Assembly: GCA_026932235.1 (NCBI GenBank)
Contig: JAIXKR010000130.1
Location: forward strand, 41,225 to 105,224
Source of the DNA: Burkholderiales bacterium
GTDB taxonomy: Bacteria > Pseudomonadota > Gammaproteobacteria > Burkholderiales > Burkholderiaceae_C
Length of the DNA stretch: 64,000 nt
Reading direction: 5' to 3'
Shown: in pieces, positions 22,257-33,262 of the stretch
Position numbering within the stretch: position 1 is the stretch's first letter
Layout of the letters: every line of letters begins with the position of its first letter
Translations under genes and position numbers: made by a program
The notes under the pieces: model-generated
Database searches by the model: none
What the model was told of the DNA's origin: nothing
What the model saw: the letters and a program-made list of their open reading frames with translations, nothing else

Positions 22257-23463
22257 ATGTCATCGAACGACGCAGCCGACGCCGGACCGGACCTGACCCA
22301 GGGCGTGAGCCTGGCCGACCTTGGCGGAGGGCGCATGCTGCGCGGCCACGTCGGCGACGAGGCCGTGGTGCTGGTGCGCGTGGGCGACGAGGTGCTGGCG
22401 GTGGGGGCGTCGTGCACGCACTATGGCGGGCCGCTGGACCAAGGCACGGTCGAGGGCGAGACGCTGCGCTGCCCTGGCACCACGCCTGCTTCTCGCTGCG
22501 CAGCGCCTCGCCGCTGCGCACCGCACACGTCAGGCGAGCGCGGGCGAGCCGCAGCGCATCGTCATCGTCGGCGGTGGCGCCGCGGGCTTCGCCGCCGCCG
22601 AGATGCTTCGCCGCCGCGGCTGGCTCGGTGAGCTGACGCTGTTCAGCGCCGAGGCCGATGCGCCCTGCGACCGGCCCAATCTTTCGAAGGACTACCTCGC
22701 GGGCAGCGCGCCGCAAGAGTGGATTCCGCTGCGCGGCGCCGACTTCTACGCCGAACAGCGCATCGACCTGCGCCTGTCCACCGCGGTCGAGCGCATCGAT
22801 GCGGCCGCGCGCACCGTCGTCACCGCGGACGGCGCCGCGCACGGCTGGGACAAGTTGCTGATCGCCACCGGCGCCGAGCTCGGCGACTTCGTTCGGAGCG
22901 TGCACGAGGAGCATGGCGAGGTGTTCCACATGGGAGCCTCGATCGCCGCGATCGAGGCCGGCGCGGTGACGCTCTCGACCGGCGAGAAGCTGGACGCGGA
23001 CCTGGTCGTCATCGGCGTCGGCGTGCGGCCGCGCCTGGCGCTGGCCGAAGCCGCGGGCCTGAAGGTCGAACGCGGCATCCTCGTGAACGCGTTCCTGCAG
23101 AGTTCGAACGCCGACATCTATGCCGCCGGGGACGTGGCGAGCTGGCCCGGCGGCGAGGGCGGCGCCCCGATCCGCGTCGAGCACTGGGTCGTCGCCGAAC
23201 GCCAGGGTCAGGTCGCCGCGGCCAACATGCTGGGCGCGCAGGAGGCGTATCGCGACGTGCCCTTCTTCTGGAGCGCGCACCACGACGTCACGATCCGCTA
23301 CGTCGGCCATGCGCCGGCCTGGGACGAGATCCGCGTCGAGGGCCGCATCGCCGCGCGCGACTGCGCCGTGCACTACGTCAAGGGCGGACGCACGCTGGCG
23401 CTGGCGACGATCGGGCGCGACCGGCAGGCACTGGACGTGGCGCGGCGGCTGGCTCAGGGGTGA
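22257..23463 (+). pseudogene. Rieske-domain NAD(P)H:ferredoxin-type reductase, decayed
   Basis: The ATG at 22257 begins a Rieske domain (VGDEAVVLVRVGDEVLAVGA, then CTHYGGPLDQG with one Cys-His pair). The second pair should read CPWHHACFSL. The DNA has one C too few at TGCCCTGGCAC, so the frame breaks there and the reductase part resumes in a third frame. That part has the FAD motif RIVIVGGGAAGFAAAEMLRR and the FAD-end motif ADIYAAGDVASWP. Between them LLIATGAE joins directly to LGDFVRSVHEEHG. About 90 residues are missing in frame, including the second GxGxxG that binds NAD(P)H. It resembles dioxygenase or rubredoxin reductases but cannot be a working enzyme as read. Confidence 0.8.
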
Positions 23464-23473
23464 GGGATCGCGA

Positions 23474-24172
23474 TCAGGCGCGCGCGTAGAGCGGCAGCAG
23501 CGCCCCGCTGACTTCGCGGTTGGCGGGCGATGCCAGCTGCAGCAGCGTCTGCGCCGCCGCGTCGGGTGAAAGCCAGCGACTGCTGTCGGCCTGCGGCATC
23601 GCGCGCCGATTGGCCGGGGTGTCGAGCGTCGAAGGCGCGATCGCGTTCACGAGGATGTGCTCGTCCTTCAGCTCCTCGGCCAGCGCGACCGTGAGTGCCG
23701 CCACCGCGGCCTTGCTGGTGGCGTAGGCCGCCATCCCCGCACCCCGGCGCGAATCCAGGCCCGGGCGCGCGGCGACATTCACGATGCGCCCGCCACGGCC
23801 CGTGCGCCGCATTCCGCGCACTGCGGCACGGCAGCAGAGGAAGGCCGTGAGCGTGTTCATCTCGAACTGGTGCACGAAGTGCGCGCGCGTGGTGTCGCCG
23901 ACGCCGGCCATCGCGAAGCCGCCGGCGAGGTGAATCGAGGCCCAGAGTTCGGGCACGCCGTCGTAGAAGCGGTCGACCGCGGCCTCGTCGACGAGGTCCA
24001 CCCCCGCGACGAGGTGCAGGTGCCGGTGCCGGACAAGGCCTGTACCGCTCGCCTCGCGCGCAGGCACGTGGCAGATCGCGCCCGCCTGCAGCAGGCGCTC
24101 GACCACCACCGCGCCCAGCGCACCCGTGCCGCCGGTGACGACGACGTTGCGGTTCACGAACTCGTCCTGCAT
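23474..24172 (-). CDS. Short-chain dehydrogenase/reductase
   Basis: 232 residues with a Rossmann fold: NVVVTGGTGALGAVVVERLL holds the TGxxxGxG dinucleotide motif, and AAYATSKAAVAAL supplies the YxxxK catalytic pair. The usual NNAG motif is replaced by HLAGG, and the catalytic Ser region reads RIVNVAARPG, lacking an obvious Ser. Activity may therefore be altered. Substrate unknown. A strong AAGGAAGGAG precedes the ATG. The methyltransferase gene downstream on the same strand starts 38 bp beyond neighbouring sequence and is probably separate. Confidence 0.8.
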   Translation of the reverse strand: MQDEFVNRNVVVTGGTGALGAVVVERLLQAGAICHVPAREASGTGLVRHRHLHLVAGVDLVDEAAVDRFYDGVPELWASIHLAGGFAMAGVGDTTRAHFVHQFEMNTLTAFLCCRAAVRGMRRTGRGGRIVNVAARPGLDSRRGAGMAAYATSKAAVAALTVALAEELKDEHILVNAIAPSTLDTPANRRAMPQADSSRWLSPDAAAQTLLQLASPANREVSGALLPLYARA

Positions 24173-24216
24173 GCCCTCTCCTTCCTTCGTGCGGCCACGG
24201 TTTCACGGCAGCGGCG

Positions 24217-24753
24217 TCACGAGAGCGGCTCGCCCGTGTCGGGCGGCCGCCCCCTGTGCTCGAGCTGCAACAGCCAGCGCTTGCGCGCGATGCCGCCACC
24301 GTAGCCGGTCAGGCTGCCATCGCTGCCGATCACGCGGTGGCAGGGCACGATCAGGCTGATCTTGTTCTGGCCGTTCGCGGCGGCCACCGCGCGCGTCGCG
24401 CTCGGCCGCCCAATGCTGCGCGCCTGCTCGCCGTAGCTGCGCGTCTGGCCGTGGGGAATCTCGAGCAGCGCGCGCCAGACCTCGATCTGGAACGGCGTGC
24501 CGACCAGGTCCAGCGGCAGGTCGAAGCGCCGGCGACGGGCCGCGAAGTACTCGGCGAGTTCTCGGCCCAGGCGCTCGCAAAGCGCGCTGTCGCCGTCCTG
24601 CGCCGGCCCGCCGCGCGCGGCTTCCACCTGCTCGATCTCGCGCGCCAGCCCGCGCGTGTGCTCGGTGAACTCGAGCAGGCACAGGCCCGCGGGCGAAAGC
24701 AGCGCGGTCATCTCGCCAAGCGGCGTCGGGTAGCGATGGCGGATCAGGTTCAT
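24217..24753 (-). CDS. ogt: Methylated-DNA--protein-cysteine S-methyltransferase
   Basis: 178 residues. The active-site motif IVPCHRVIGSDG places the acceptor cysteine at C138. The DNA-binding helix RAVAAANGQNKISL with the Arg finger precedes it, and SLTGYGGGIARKRWLL follows as in Ogt/AdaB. It removes alkyl groups from O6-alkylguanine by a suicide transfer to the cysteine. Length is that of stand-alone Ogt without an Ada regulatory domain. I take the ATG (MNLIRHRY); an in-frame TTG three codons earlier is less likely. Confidence 0.9.
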   Translation of the reverse strand: MNLIRHRYPTPLGEMTALLSPAGLCLLEFTEHTRGLAREIEQVEAARGGPAQDGDSALCERLGRELAEYFAARRRRFDLPLDLVGTPFQIEVWRALLEIPHGQTRSYGEQARSIGRPSATRAVAAANGQNKISLIVPCHRVIGSDGSLTGYGGGIARKRWLLQLEHRGRPPDTGEPLS

Positions 24754-24917
24754 CGGCGGCAACCGCGGCAGGCGCGCGCAAGCCTAACGGTTTTCGCCTC
24801 GCCGCGGCGCAGCGGCCGTGAACGCTGCGACGCCGCCATGGCTTGCGCTGTCCCGCATTGACGCCCCGGCGCTTTTCCGCAATCCTCGCTGCCTTACCTC
24901 GAACCCGGAGAGCCCGC

Positions 24918-25892
24918 ATGCGTGCATCGATCGCCGCCGCCCTGGCCTGCCTGCTGACGGCCGGCGTGGCCGGCACCGCCAGCGCCCAGACCAAGATCAA
25001 CATCGGCATCGTCGTCAACCCGAGCTTCGTGCATGCGCGCGCCGCAAACTGGTTCAAGGACTGCCTGGACAAGGACGTTCCGGGCAAGTTCGACGTCGTC
25101 GTCCACCACTCGGCCGTGCTCGGCAGCGAGACGCAGGTGCTGCAGCAGATCCAGCTCGGCACGACGCAGATGTCCGTCAGCACGACAGGGCCCGTCGAGG
25201 CCTTCGTGCCCGAGATCAAGGCGCTCGAGATGCCCTTCCTCTTCCCCTCCTACGAGGCGGCCGACAAGGTGCTGGATGGCCCCATCGGACAGGACCTGAA
25301 GAAGCGCTTCGAGAAATCCGGCTTCGTCGCGCTGGCATTCCTGGACAACGGTTTTCGCAACGTCACGAACTCCAAGCGCGACGTGAAGGAGCCCACCGAC
25401 CTCAAGGGCCTGAAGATCCGCACGATGGAAGCGCCCACGCACCTGGCGATCTGGCGCGCCCTGGGCGCCAACCCGACGCCGATGGCCTGGCCCATCTTCA
25501 CCCAGCTGCAGCAGGGCGTGATCGACGGCCAGGAGAACCCGATCGCCGTCATCCATGCCGCCAAGCTTCCCGACGCGGGGCAGAAGTACCTCTCGCTCAC
25601 GCGGCACGTCTATTCGGCGCTGGTGTTCGTCGCCAACAAGCGCTTCGTCGACAACCAGCCCGAGGCCGATCGCAAGGCGCTCTTCCAATGCGCGCAGACG
25701 GCCGCGGTCGAAGGGCGGCGCTTCATCCGCGACAACGAGCGCCAGCAGCTCGCCGAGCTCAAGGCGCAAGGCATGCAGGTCGACGAGAACCCCGACCTCG
25801 CCGCCTTCCGCAAGGCCACGCAGCCGGTGATCGACTCGCTCTCCGGCGACACCAAGAAGCTCGTCGAGCAGATCCGCGCCACGGTTCAATAG
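24918..25892 (+). CDS. dctP: TRAP transporter solute-binding protein DctP
   Basis: 324 residues with a signal peptide (MRASIAAALACLLTAGVAGT, cleavage near ASA-Q). The DctP fold shows in KFDVVVHHSAVLGSETQVLQ, LGTTQMSVSTTGPVEAFVPE and GLKIRTMEAPTHLAIWRALG, the last containing the Arg that grips the carboxylate of the ligand. It captures an organic acid, likely a C4-dicarboxylate, keto acid or sugar acid, in the periplasm for the DctQM channel encoded next. GGAG stands before the ATG. Confidence 0.88.
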   Translation: MRASIAAALACLLTAGVAGTASAQTKINIGIVVNPSFVHARAANWFKDCLDKDVPGKFDVVVHHSAVLGSETQVLQQIQLGTTQMSVSTTGPVEAFVPEIKALEMPFLFPSYEAADKVLDGPIGQDLKKRFEKSGFVALAFLDNGFRNVTNSKRDVKEPTDLKGLKIRTMEAPTHLAIWRALGANPTPMAWPIFTQLQQGVIDGQENPIAVIHAAKLPDAGQKYLSLTRHVYSALVFVANKRFVDNQPEADRKALFQCAQTAAVEGRRFIRDNERQQLAELKAQGMQVDENPDLAAFRKATQPVIDSLSGDTKKLVEQIRATVQ

Positions 25893-25952
25893 CCCACGAG
25901 GCGAAAGACGAGCGACGGGCACCGGCCGGCTCATGCGAGCGCGCACGCACCG

Positions 25953-26429
25953 ATGAACGCGCTGCGACGTCTCAGCGCCGCGCTCAACAAGGCGGTCGAG
26001 CTCCTGCTCATGCTCATCGGCGCCGTCATCTGCGTGATCCTCTTCGCGCAGGTGGTGTACCGCTACGCCGGTGATTCGCTGGGCTGGTCCGAGGAGGTCA
26101 GCCGCCACCTGCTGGTGGCCATCACCTTCCTCGGCGGCAGCGTGGCGTACAAGCGCGCGAACTTCATCGGCCTGCAGGGCATCGGCCACCGCTTCGGCCC
26201 TGCGTTCCAGCGCCTCGTCGTGCTGCTGCTGCAGTGGCTGACGCTGGCCTGCTTCGGGCTCATCGCCTGGTTCGGCACGGCCTACACGCTGAAGGCGGCC
26301 GAGCACACTTCGGCCTCGCTGCAGATCCCGATGTCGATTCCCTATGCGGTGATCCCGCTCTCGGCGCTCGTCTTCATCGTCCACGTGCTGGCCGACATGA
26401 CGGGCGCGCCGCGCCGGGACGGGCCGTGA
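25953..26429 (+). CDS. dctQ: TRAP transporter small permease DctQ
   Basis: 158 residues with four membrane helices (starting about residues 15, 50, 88 and 130) and the family motif YAGDSLGWSEEVSRHLLVAI near residue 35. It is the small membrane subunit that joins the large DctM subunit. Its stop overlaps the GTG start of dctM (GTGA), so the two are translationally coupled. Confidence 0.88.
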   Translation: MNALRRLSAALNKAVELLLMLIGAVICVILFAQVVYRYAGDSLGWSEEVSRHLLVAITFLGGSVAYKRANFIGLQGIGHRFGPAFQRLVVLLLQWLTLACFGLIAWFGTAYTLKAAEHTSASLQIPMSIPYAVIPLSALVFIVHVLADMTGAPRRDGP

Positions 26430-27730
26430 TCGTCATCCTCGCCTTCGCGGCGCTGTTCCTGCTGATCGCGCTCGGGCTGCCGATCGCGCTCTCGATCGGC
26501 CTGCCCGCGATCGGGCTCATCCTCACCCCGGGCGTCTTCCCGCCCGAGGTCGACTGGGGCGGCCTCGGGCAGACCATCGTGCAGCTGCTCTTCGCCGGGG
26601 TCGATTCCTTCGACCTGCTGGCGGTGCCGCTCTTCATGCTCGCGGGCTCGATCATGGAGCGCGGCGGCATCTCGCAGCAGCTCATCGACTTCTCGGACTC
26701 GCTCGTCGGCTGGATGCCCGGGGGCCTGGCGTGCGCGGTCATCGTCGCCTCGATGTTCTTCGCCGGCATCTCGGGTTCGGCGGCCGCGGACACCGCGGCA
26801 CTCGGCGCGGTGGCGATCCCGGCGATGGTGCGCCAGGGCTATCCGGCCCCCTTCGCGGCCGCGCTCGTGGCCGCGGGCGGTGCCATCGGCGTCATCATTC
26901 CGCCGTCGATCCCGATGGTCATCTACGGCTTCCTGACCAACGTCTCGATCGCCGAGCTCTTCGCCGGCGGCCTGATGGTCGGCCTGCTCTTCGGCCTGTC
27001 GTTCATGGCGGTGGCGGTGTGGAAGTCGCTGCGCCACGGCTACGGCACGCGGCGCGCGTTCTCGCTGCGCCTGGTCTTCAGCTCGCTGCGCAGCGCGCTG
27101 TGGTCGCTGGGAGCGCCGGTGATCGTCCTCGGCGGCATCCTGAGCGGCATCGTCACCGTGACCGAGGCCGCGGCGGTGGCGGTGTTCTACGCGCTGCTCG
27201 TCGCCATCTGGATCAACCGCCAGCTGCGCTGGCGCGACCTGCCTGGCCTGCTCGTCGAATCGCAGGTGATCGCCGCGACCATCCTCTTCATCATCGCGAT
27301 GGCCAAGGTCTTCACCTGGCTGGTGGCGATGCAGCAGACGCCGATGATGGTGCAGAACGCGATCGCCGCGATGGCGCTGCCCCCCTGGGGACTGCTGCTG
27401 CTGGTGATGGCAGGACTGCTCGTCGTCGGCTGCGTGATGGAGACCACCGCGGCGCTGATCCTGCTCGTGCCGGTGCTGGCGCCGCTGACCGTGCACATGG
27501 GCATCGACCCGATGCACTTCGGCGTGCTCGTCGTCGTCAACCTCGCCATCGGCATGCTCACGCCGCCGGTGGGCATCTGCCTCTTCGTGAGCTGCGGCAT
27601 CGCCGGCATCACGCTCGGCCAGATCGGCCGCGCCGTCGTCCCCTTCGTGCTCGCAGCGATCACCGCGTTGCTCGTCGCCAGCTACTGGCCGCCGCTCACC
27701 ACCTGGCTGCCGACGCTGATCTATCGCTGA
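26426..27730 (+). CDS. dctM: TRAP transporter large permease DctM
   Basis: 434 residues, about twelve hydrophobic helices. Family fingerprints are the hairpin segment SMFFAGISGSAAADTAALGA and the matching GGAIGVIIPPSIPMVIYGF. A second half-repeat (MLTPPVGICLFVSCGIAGIT) follows. It is the sodium-coupled channel for the solute delivered by DctP. I use the GTG that overlaps the dctQ stop; longer frames upstream lie inside dctQ. The 3' end overlaps the convergent DUF1850 gene by 10 bp. Confidence 0.9.
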   Translation: MIVILAFAALFLLIALGLPIALSIGLPAIGLILTPGVFPPEVDWGGLGQTIVQLLFAGVDSFDLLAVPLFMLAGSIMERGGISQQLIDFSDSLVGWMPGGLACAVIVASMFFAGISGSAAADTAALGAVAIPAMVRQGYPAPFAAALVAAGGAIGVIIPPSIPMVIYGFLTNVSIAELFAGGLMVGLLFGLSFMAVAVWKSLRHGYGTRRAFSLRLVFSSLRSALWSLGAPVIVLGGILSGIVTVTEAAAVAVFYALLVAIWINRQLRWRDLPGLLVESQVIAATILFIIAMAKVFTWLVAMQQTPMMVQNAIAAMALPPWGLLLLVMAGLLVVGCVMETTAALILLVPVLAPLTVHMGIDPMHFGVLVVVNLAIGMLTPPVGICLFVSCGIAGITLGQIGRAVVPFVLAAITALLVASYWPPLTTWLPTLIYR

Positions 27731-28112
27731 GCGCGCACGTCGGCGCAGGGCTGCAGCGTCACCGGCCCCTTCTTGCCGCCGAGCACCGCCGACAGCGCGC
27801 GGCAGCGCCCGTCGATGCAGAGCCGGTAGTCGTCACCGAACTCGGAGTGCGCGAGCGTGATGCTGCGCCGCCAGGGGTCGGCGGGGCGATAGACCCAGGC
27901 CCCGTCGACGAGCATCGCGCCCACTGGCGGCTCCATGCCCGCGCCCGAGCCGCGAATGCGCGCCGCGACGAGGAAGAGCCAGGGTCCGGCGACGAGGTAC
28001 TCCTCCTGCCACCACTGCTTCTCGATCGTGTGCTGCCAGGCGAGCGTGAAGCCGCGTGCCGGCAGCACCTGCGTCGCCATGCCGACGCTGATGCACAGCG
28101 CCGCGGCCAGGC

Positions 28113-28116
<4 letters not shown>
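27721..28116 (-). CDS. DUF1850 protein of a TAXI-TRAP operon
   Basis: 131 residues. It has a short N-terminal hydrophobic segment and the DUF1850 pattern FTLAWQHTIEKQWWQEEYLV, GAGMEPPVGAM, and ITLAHSEFGDDYRLCIDGRC. Such genes accompany fused TRAP permeases of the TAXI class; their role is unknown, probably a periplasmic or membrane-attached accessory. I take the GTG start that overlaps the permease stop by 4 bp (GTGA). It is the last gene of the TAXI operon. Confidence 0.75.
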
Positions 28117-30161
<2,045 letters not shown>

Positions 30162-30249
30162 GGCGGCGCCTCACGGGTGGGGCTGCGGGGAATCGAAAAT
30201 GGCACAGCGCAGGCTGTGCCATTGGGCTGGGTGACGACCGACTCCGGTC

Positions 30250-31215
30250 CTACTTCAGCAGCCCGGCTTCGCGGTAGTAGCGCTCGGCACCCGGGTGCAG
30301 CGGCACCGGCACCGCCTTGGGCGCCTCCGCGGCGCTGATCGCCTTGGCCGCGGCGTGCGCGGCGACCATCTGGTCGAGATGGGTGAAGAGCGCCTTGGTC
30401 ATCGCATGGACCAGATCCTCGGGCACCTTCTCGCTCGTGACGAGGAAGTTGCGCACCGCCACCGTCGGCACGTCCTGCGCCTGCCCGGTGTAGGTGCCCG
30501 CCGGGATCGTGGCTGCCTGGTAGGCGGCGTCACCGATCCTGGCGACCACGTCCGCCGGCACGGCGACGACGTTGATCGGCACCGAGGTCGAGAGGTCGCG
30601 GATCGAGGCCACGCCCAGGCCCGCGGACTGCAGCGTGACGTCGAGCTGCCGGTTCTTCATCAGCTCGACCGACTCGCCGAAAGGCAGGTACTCGACCTTG
30701 GAGAAGTCCTGATAGCTCAGCCCTGCGGCCTTGAGGATGGCGCGTGCGTTGAGCTCGGTGCCCGAGCGCGGCGCGCCCACGGAAATGCGCTTGCCCTTGA
30801 GGTCGGCCATCGTCTTGATGCCCGAATCGGCGCTGGCGACGATCTGGATGTAATTGGAATAGATGCCCGCCACGGTACGCAGGTTCTTCAGCGGCGCCTT
30901 GAAGCCGGCGTCCTCGACCCCCTTCCAGGCGTCGGAGAGCGAATCGCCGAGCGTGAAGGCGATCTCGCCGCGGCCGGCCTGGATCAGGTTCAGGTTCTCC
31001 ACCGACGCCTTGGTCGCCTGCACGCTGACCTTGACCTCGGGCATGGCCTTGCCGTAGATCTGACCGAGCGCGACCCCCAACGGGTAGTAGACGCCGCTCT
31101 GGCCGCCGGTGAGGACGTTGACGAACTTCTGTTGCGCGCCGGCCAGAGGCGCAACGGCGATCAGGGCCACCCCGGCCAGCGCGGCGGCGGCGGTGCGAAT
31201 GCGAGCACGGTACAT
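30250..31215 (-). CDS. TAXI-family TRAP solute-binding protein
   Basis: 321 residues. The signal peptide is MYRARIRTAAAALAGVALIA with cleavage after AGA. The mature protein has the TAXI signature VNVLTGGQSGVYYPLGVALG, QATKASVENLNLIQAGRGEI, and GAPRSGTELNARAILKAAGL. It is the periplasmic receptor for the fused permease downstream. The ATG used is the one at the start of the signal peptide; the frame extends upstream without signal features. Confidence 0.88.
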   Translation of the reverse strand: MYRARIRTAAAALAGVALIAVAPLAGAQQKFVNVLTGGQSGVYYPLGVALGQIYGKAMPEVKVSVQATKASVENLNLIQAGRGEIAFTLGDSLSDAWKGVEDAGFKAPLKNLRTVAGIYSNYIQIVASADSGIKTMADLKGKRISVGAPRSGTELNARAILKAAGLSYQDFSKVEYLPFGESVELMKNRQLDVTLQSAGLGVASIRDLSTSVPINVVAVPADVVARIGDAAYQAATIPAGTYTGQAQDVPTVAVRNFLVTSEKVPEDLVHAMTKALFTHLDQMVAAHAAAKAISAAEAPKAVPVPLHPGAERYYREAGLLK

Positions 31216-31368
31216 CGGATATGTCTCCTGGGAAGCATTGGAAATCGCCCGGCCCGCGGCCGACACAGCCCCATGGAGACACTGCGATCGGACCCGCGAA
31301 TCGACGCGGGCCAGTATAGAGGCCAGCACGCGCCGCTCCCACGCCGGCGGCGTCCACCCGCGCCAGGC

Positions 31369-31435
31369 ATGGCCGCAGCCCCGCGTGGCGCGGGGATCTC
31401 AGGCAAGAACGGCCTGGAGACTATCCAGACCCTTG
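31369..31435 (+). repeat. Direct repeat bounding the tRNA-Ala island, far copy
   Basis: 67 bp about 85% identical to 33486-33556, starting ATGGC(C/G)GCA and ending with a perfect 20-bp match (GGAGACTATCCAGACCCTTG). The near copy contains the intrinsic terminator of the tRNA-Ala gene. Here the A-run is lost (AAGAACGGCC), so it is a decayed duplicate. An integrase remnant begins 14 bp further in. Confidence 0.7.
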
Positions 31436-31448
31436 CAAGACGGGCGAT

Positions 31449-31750
31449 ATGTCGAAGCCGTTGAGCGAGGAAGCCCGGCGGATGCTGACGAACGCGCCTC
31501 GCTATGGCAAATCGCCCTACGTCTGTCCAGCCATCAACGATCACGACAAACCACTCGGCCCCCATTCCTACTGCCAGGCGTGGCGCCGCATCCTTGATCG
31601 CGCCGGCGTACCGAAGACAAGACCGTGGCGATGTTCATGCGCTACGTCCACACCGACGACGACCCGGTGCGCAAGGCAGCCGAGTTGGTGGCGAGCCGGC
31701 GCAAGTCTGTCGTCGGCGCGCGCCAGGACCCGAAAAAGGTGATCGCATGA
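31449..31750 (+). pseudogene. Phage-type tyrosine integrase, frameshifted C-terminal remnant
   Basis: The first frame reads KPLSEEARRMLTNAPRYGKS, PYVCPAINDHDKPLGPHSYC, QAWRRILDRAGVP, which fits the segment before the HxxR box of integrases. The continuation lies in the next frame: DKTVAMFMRYVHTDDDPVRK and AAELVASRRKSVVGARQDP, the tail containing the catalytic-Tyr helix (MRYVHTDDD). A frameshift near 31615 separates them, and the N-terminal two thirds are absent. It marks the island boundary next to the duplicated tRNA flank. Confidence 0.65.
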
Positions 31751-31856
31751 TCAGTGGCCAGCGCCCTGCCAAGTCGGCCACGATTGTCGTGTCGCCATCA
31801 CGCCAATCGGCCCGACAGCCCTCCCCGCCCGTGCAACGCGCCGGAGGCTGGAGAAG

Positions 31857-31877
31857 TATGCCCGTTTCGGGTATAGT
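31857..31877 (+). promoter_or_regulatory. Candidate promoter/operator of the HigBA-type module
   Basis: TATGCCCG and CGGGTATA (31857-31864, 31868-31875) form a near-perfect inverted repeat with a 3-base centre. A TATAGT -10-like hexamer overlaps the right arm, 12 bases before the toxin ATG. Autoregulation by the downstream Xre-type antitoxin is expected. Confidence 0.45.
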
Positions 31878-31889
31878 TTGGAGGTCGAG

Positions 31890-32273
31890 ATGACGCGCAT
31901 CCTCAAGCGAAAGGATTTTGCACGGTGGCAGACGGGCGAGAAACTGCCCGATGCCGCCTTGTGCAAAGCGGTTCAGGAGATGGAAAGCGGTCTGATTGAC
32001 GCGGACTTGGGCGGTTTCCTCTACAAGAAGCGGGTTGCCCGCCCCGGCGGCGGCAAGAGCGGCGGCTACCGCACGCTGCTGTCGGCCCGGATCGGTAGCC
32101 GCTACGTGTTCCTGCATGGGTTCCCCAAGAGCGACAAGGCGAACATCACGCAGGACGAGAAGAAGGCACTGCAATTCGCCGGCAAGGTGTTCCTGGAACT
32201 GTCCGTCGAGGCTTTGTCGAAGGCGCTGCAGTCGGGCGTGTTATTAGAGGTGCATTGTGAGCAAGATCATTGA
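31890..32273 (+). CDS. RelE/HigB-like mRNA interferase toxin
   Basis: 127 residues from MTRILKRKDFARWQTGEKLP. The pattern DAALCKAVQEMESGLIDADL, GGFLYKKRVARPGGGKSGGY, RTLLSARIGSRYVFLHGFPK and SDKANITQDEKKALQFAGKV is that of the RelE-superfamily subfamily whose partner is an Xre antitoxin encoded downstream (HigBA/NadS-like order). The basic cluster RPGGGKSGGYR is typical of its RNA-binding face. I take the ATG that follows GGAGGTCGAG; a TTG four codons earlier is less likely. It overlaps the antitoxin gene by 17 bp. Confidence 0.85.
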   Translation: MTRILKRKDFARWQTGEKLPDAALCKAVQEMESGLIDADLGGFLYKKRVARPGGGKSGGYRTLLSARIGSRYVFLHGFPKSDKANITQDEKKALQFAGKVFLELSVEALSKALQSGVLLEVHCEQDH

Positions 32274-32559
32274 ATCCCTGCGTGGCGACCTGGCTGCACT
32301 CCACGAAGCGGGAGCGATCAGCAAGGTGACGATGCGCGAATTCGACGCGATCTGCCCGCCGCCGGTGCGGGAGTTCAGCGCTGCCGACATCAAACGCCTG
32401 CGCGAAGCCTTGAAGTTCAGCCAGCCGGTGTTCGCTCTTCATTTGCACACCTCGGCCTCAACCGTACGCAAGTGGGAGCAAGGCGACACCCATCCCACCG
32501 GGCCGGCCCTCAAGCTGCTCAACGTCATCGCCGACAAGGGCCTGGAGGCCATCATCTGA
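32257..32559 (+). CDS. Xre-type HTH antitoxin (HigA/NadS-like)
   Basis: 100 residues: MSKIIESLRGDLAALHEAGA, VTMREFDAICPPPVREFSAA, then the helix-turn-helix IKRLREALKFSQPVFALHLH and TSASTVRKWEQGDTHPTGPA. The C-terminal helix (LKLLNVIADKGLEAI) completes the fold. It neutralises the RelE-like toxin encoded just upstream and should repress the shared promoter. Confidence 0.88.
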   Translation: MSKIIESLRGDLAALHEAGAISKVTMREFDAICPPPVREFSAADIKRLREALKFSQPVFALHLHTSASTVRKWEQGDTHPTGPALKLLNVIADKGLEAII

Positions 32560-32641
32560 TGCCTGACAAGGGAGACAGGTATTGGCGAAACGAATTGACC
32601 CTTTCAGCTAACCTTCGCCGCTCCGACTTGAGGCCGCCAAC

Positions 32642-32986
32642 CTATTCCTCGAACAATTCAGAGTGCGTGCCAGCCCGCACAAAGATGATGGCGTTGCCAT
32701 CCAGACGGTAGATGAGCAGGAAGTCGCCGCCGATGTGACATTCCCGGTGATCGGCCCAATCGCCCTTGAGCGGGTGGTCCAGCCATTCGGGGCCCAGTGG
32801 CGCATCGTTGCCAATGAGCAGCAGCATCGCCTCCTTCAGTCGCTTCAGGTCGTATCGGCCTGAGCGCGAGAGGCGCTCCCAGTCTTTGAGAAAGGTCTTG
32901 GTGTAATCGCACGCCCTGGGCGGCGCTGCCCGCTTACTGCTGGCGGGCTTTTTGGCTTGCGCCGAAACTGGCGTTTTCGAGGTCAT
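32642..32986 (-). CDS. yafQ: YafQ-family mRNA interferase toxin
   Basis: 114 residues. The YafQ core starts at YTKTFLKDWERLSRSGRYDL and continues LKGDWADHRECHIGGDFLLI, YRLDGNAIIFVRAGTHSELF, including the conserved His/Asp cluster and terminal H.ELF of YafQ-type ribosome-dependent RNases. A basic N-terminal extension of about 25 residues precedes the core, and the gene overlaps the DinJ-like stop by 53 bp. No closer in-frame start exists, so the long overlap is likely real. Confidence 0.88.
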   Translation of the reverse strand: MTSKTPVSAQAKKPASSKRAAPPRACDYTKTFLKDWERLSRSGRYDLKRLKEAMLLLIGNDAPLGPEWLDHPLKGDWADHRECHIGGDFLLIYRLDGNAIIFVRAGTHSELFEE

Positions 32987-33236
32987 CGATCAGGGCGTCG
33001 GCAGAGTCAAATCGGGCAGCACGGGCCTTGGCCATGGCGCGGGCCTCAATCATCGCTGCACGAGTCTGGGCGTTGGGCACCTTCAACTCCAGCGGAAACG
33101 CTTGGTCATTGACCACGCGCTTGAGCAGGATGCGAACCGCGTCGGACACGGACAACCCCATGGCTGCGAGCGCCTCGCTGGCTTGCATCTTGATTTCGTC
33201 GTCCACTCGGACGTGCAGCATCGTGGAACGGGCCAT
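32934..33236 (-). CDS. dinJ: RelB/DinJ-family antitoxin
   Basis: 100 residues: MARSTMLHVRVDDEIKMQAS, EALAAMGLSVSDAVRILLKR, the ribbon-helix-helix of RelB/DinJ. The C-terminal half (AFPLELKVPNAQTRAAMIEA onwards) wraps the toxin in this family. I take the ATG at 33236, preceded by GGAGGATCTGACC, over a start 17 codons upstream. It is encoded before and overlapping the YafQ-like toxin. Confidence 0.88.
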   Translation of the reverse strand: MARSTMLHVRVDDEIKMQASEALAAMGLSVSDAVRILLKRVVNDQAFPLELKVPNAQTRAAMIEARAMAKARAARFDSADALIDDLENASFGASQKARQQ

Positions 33237-33262
33237 GGTCAGATCCTCCGTTCCCACGATTG

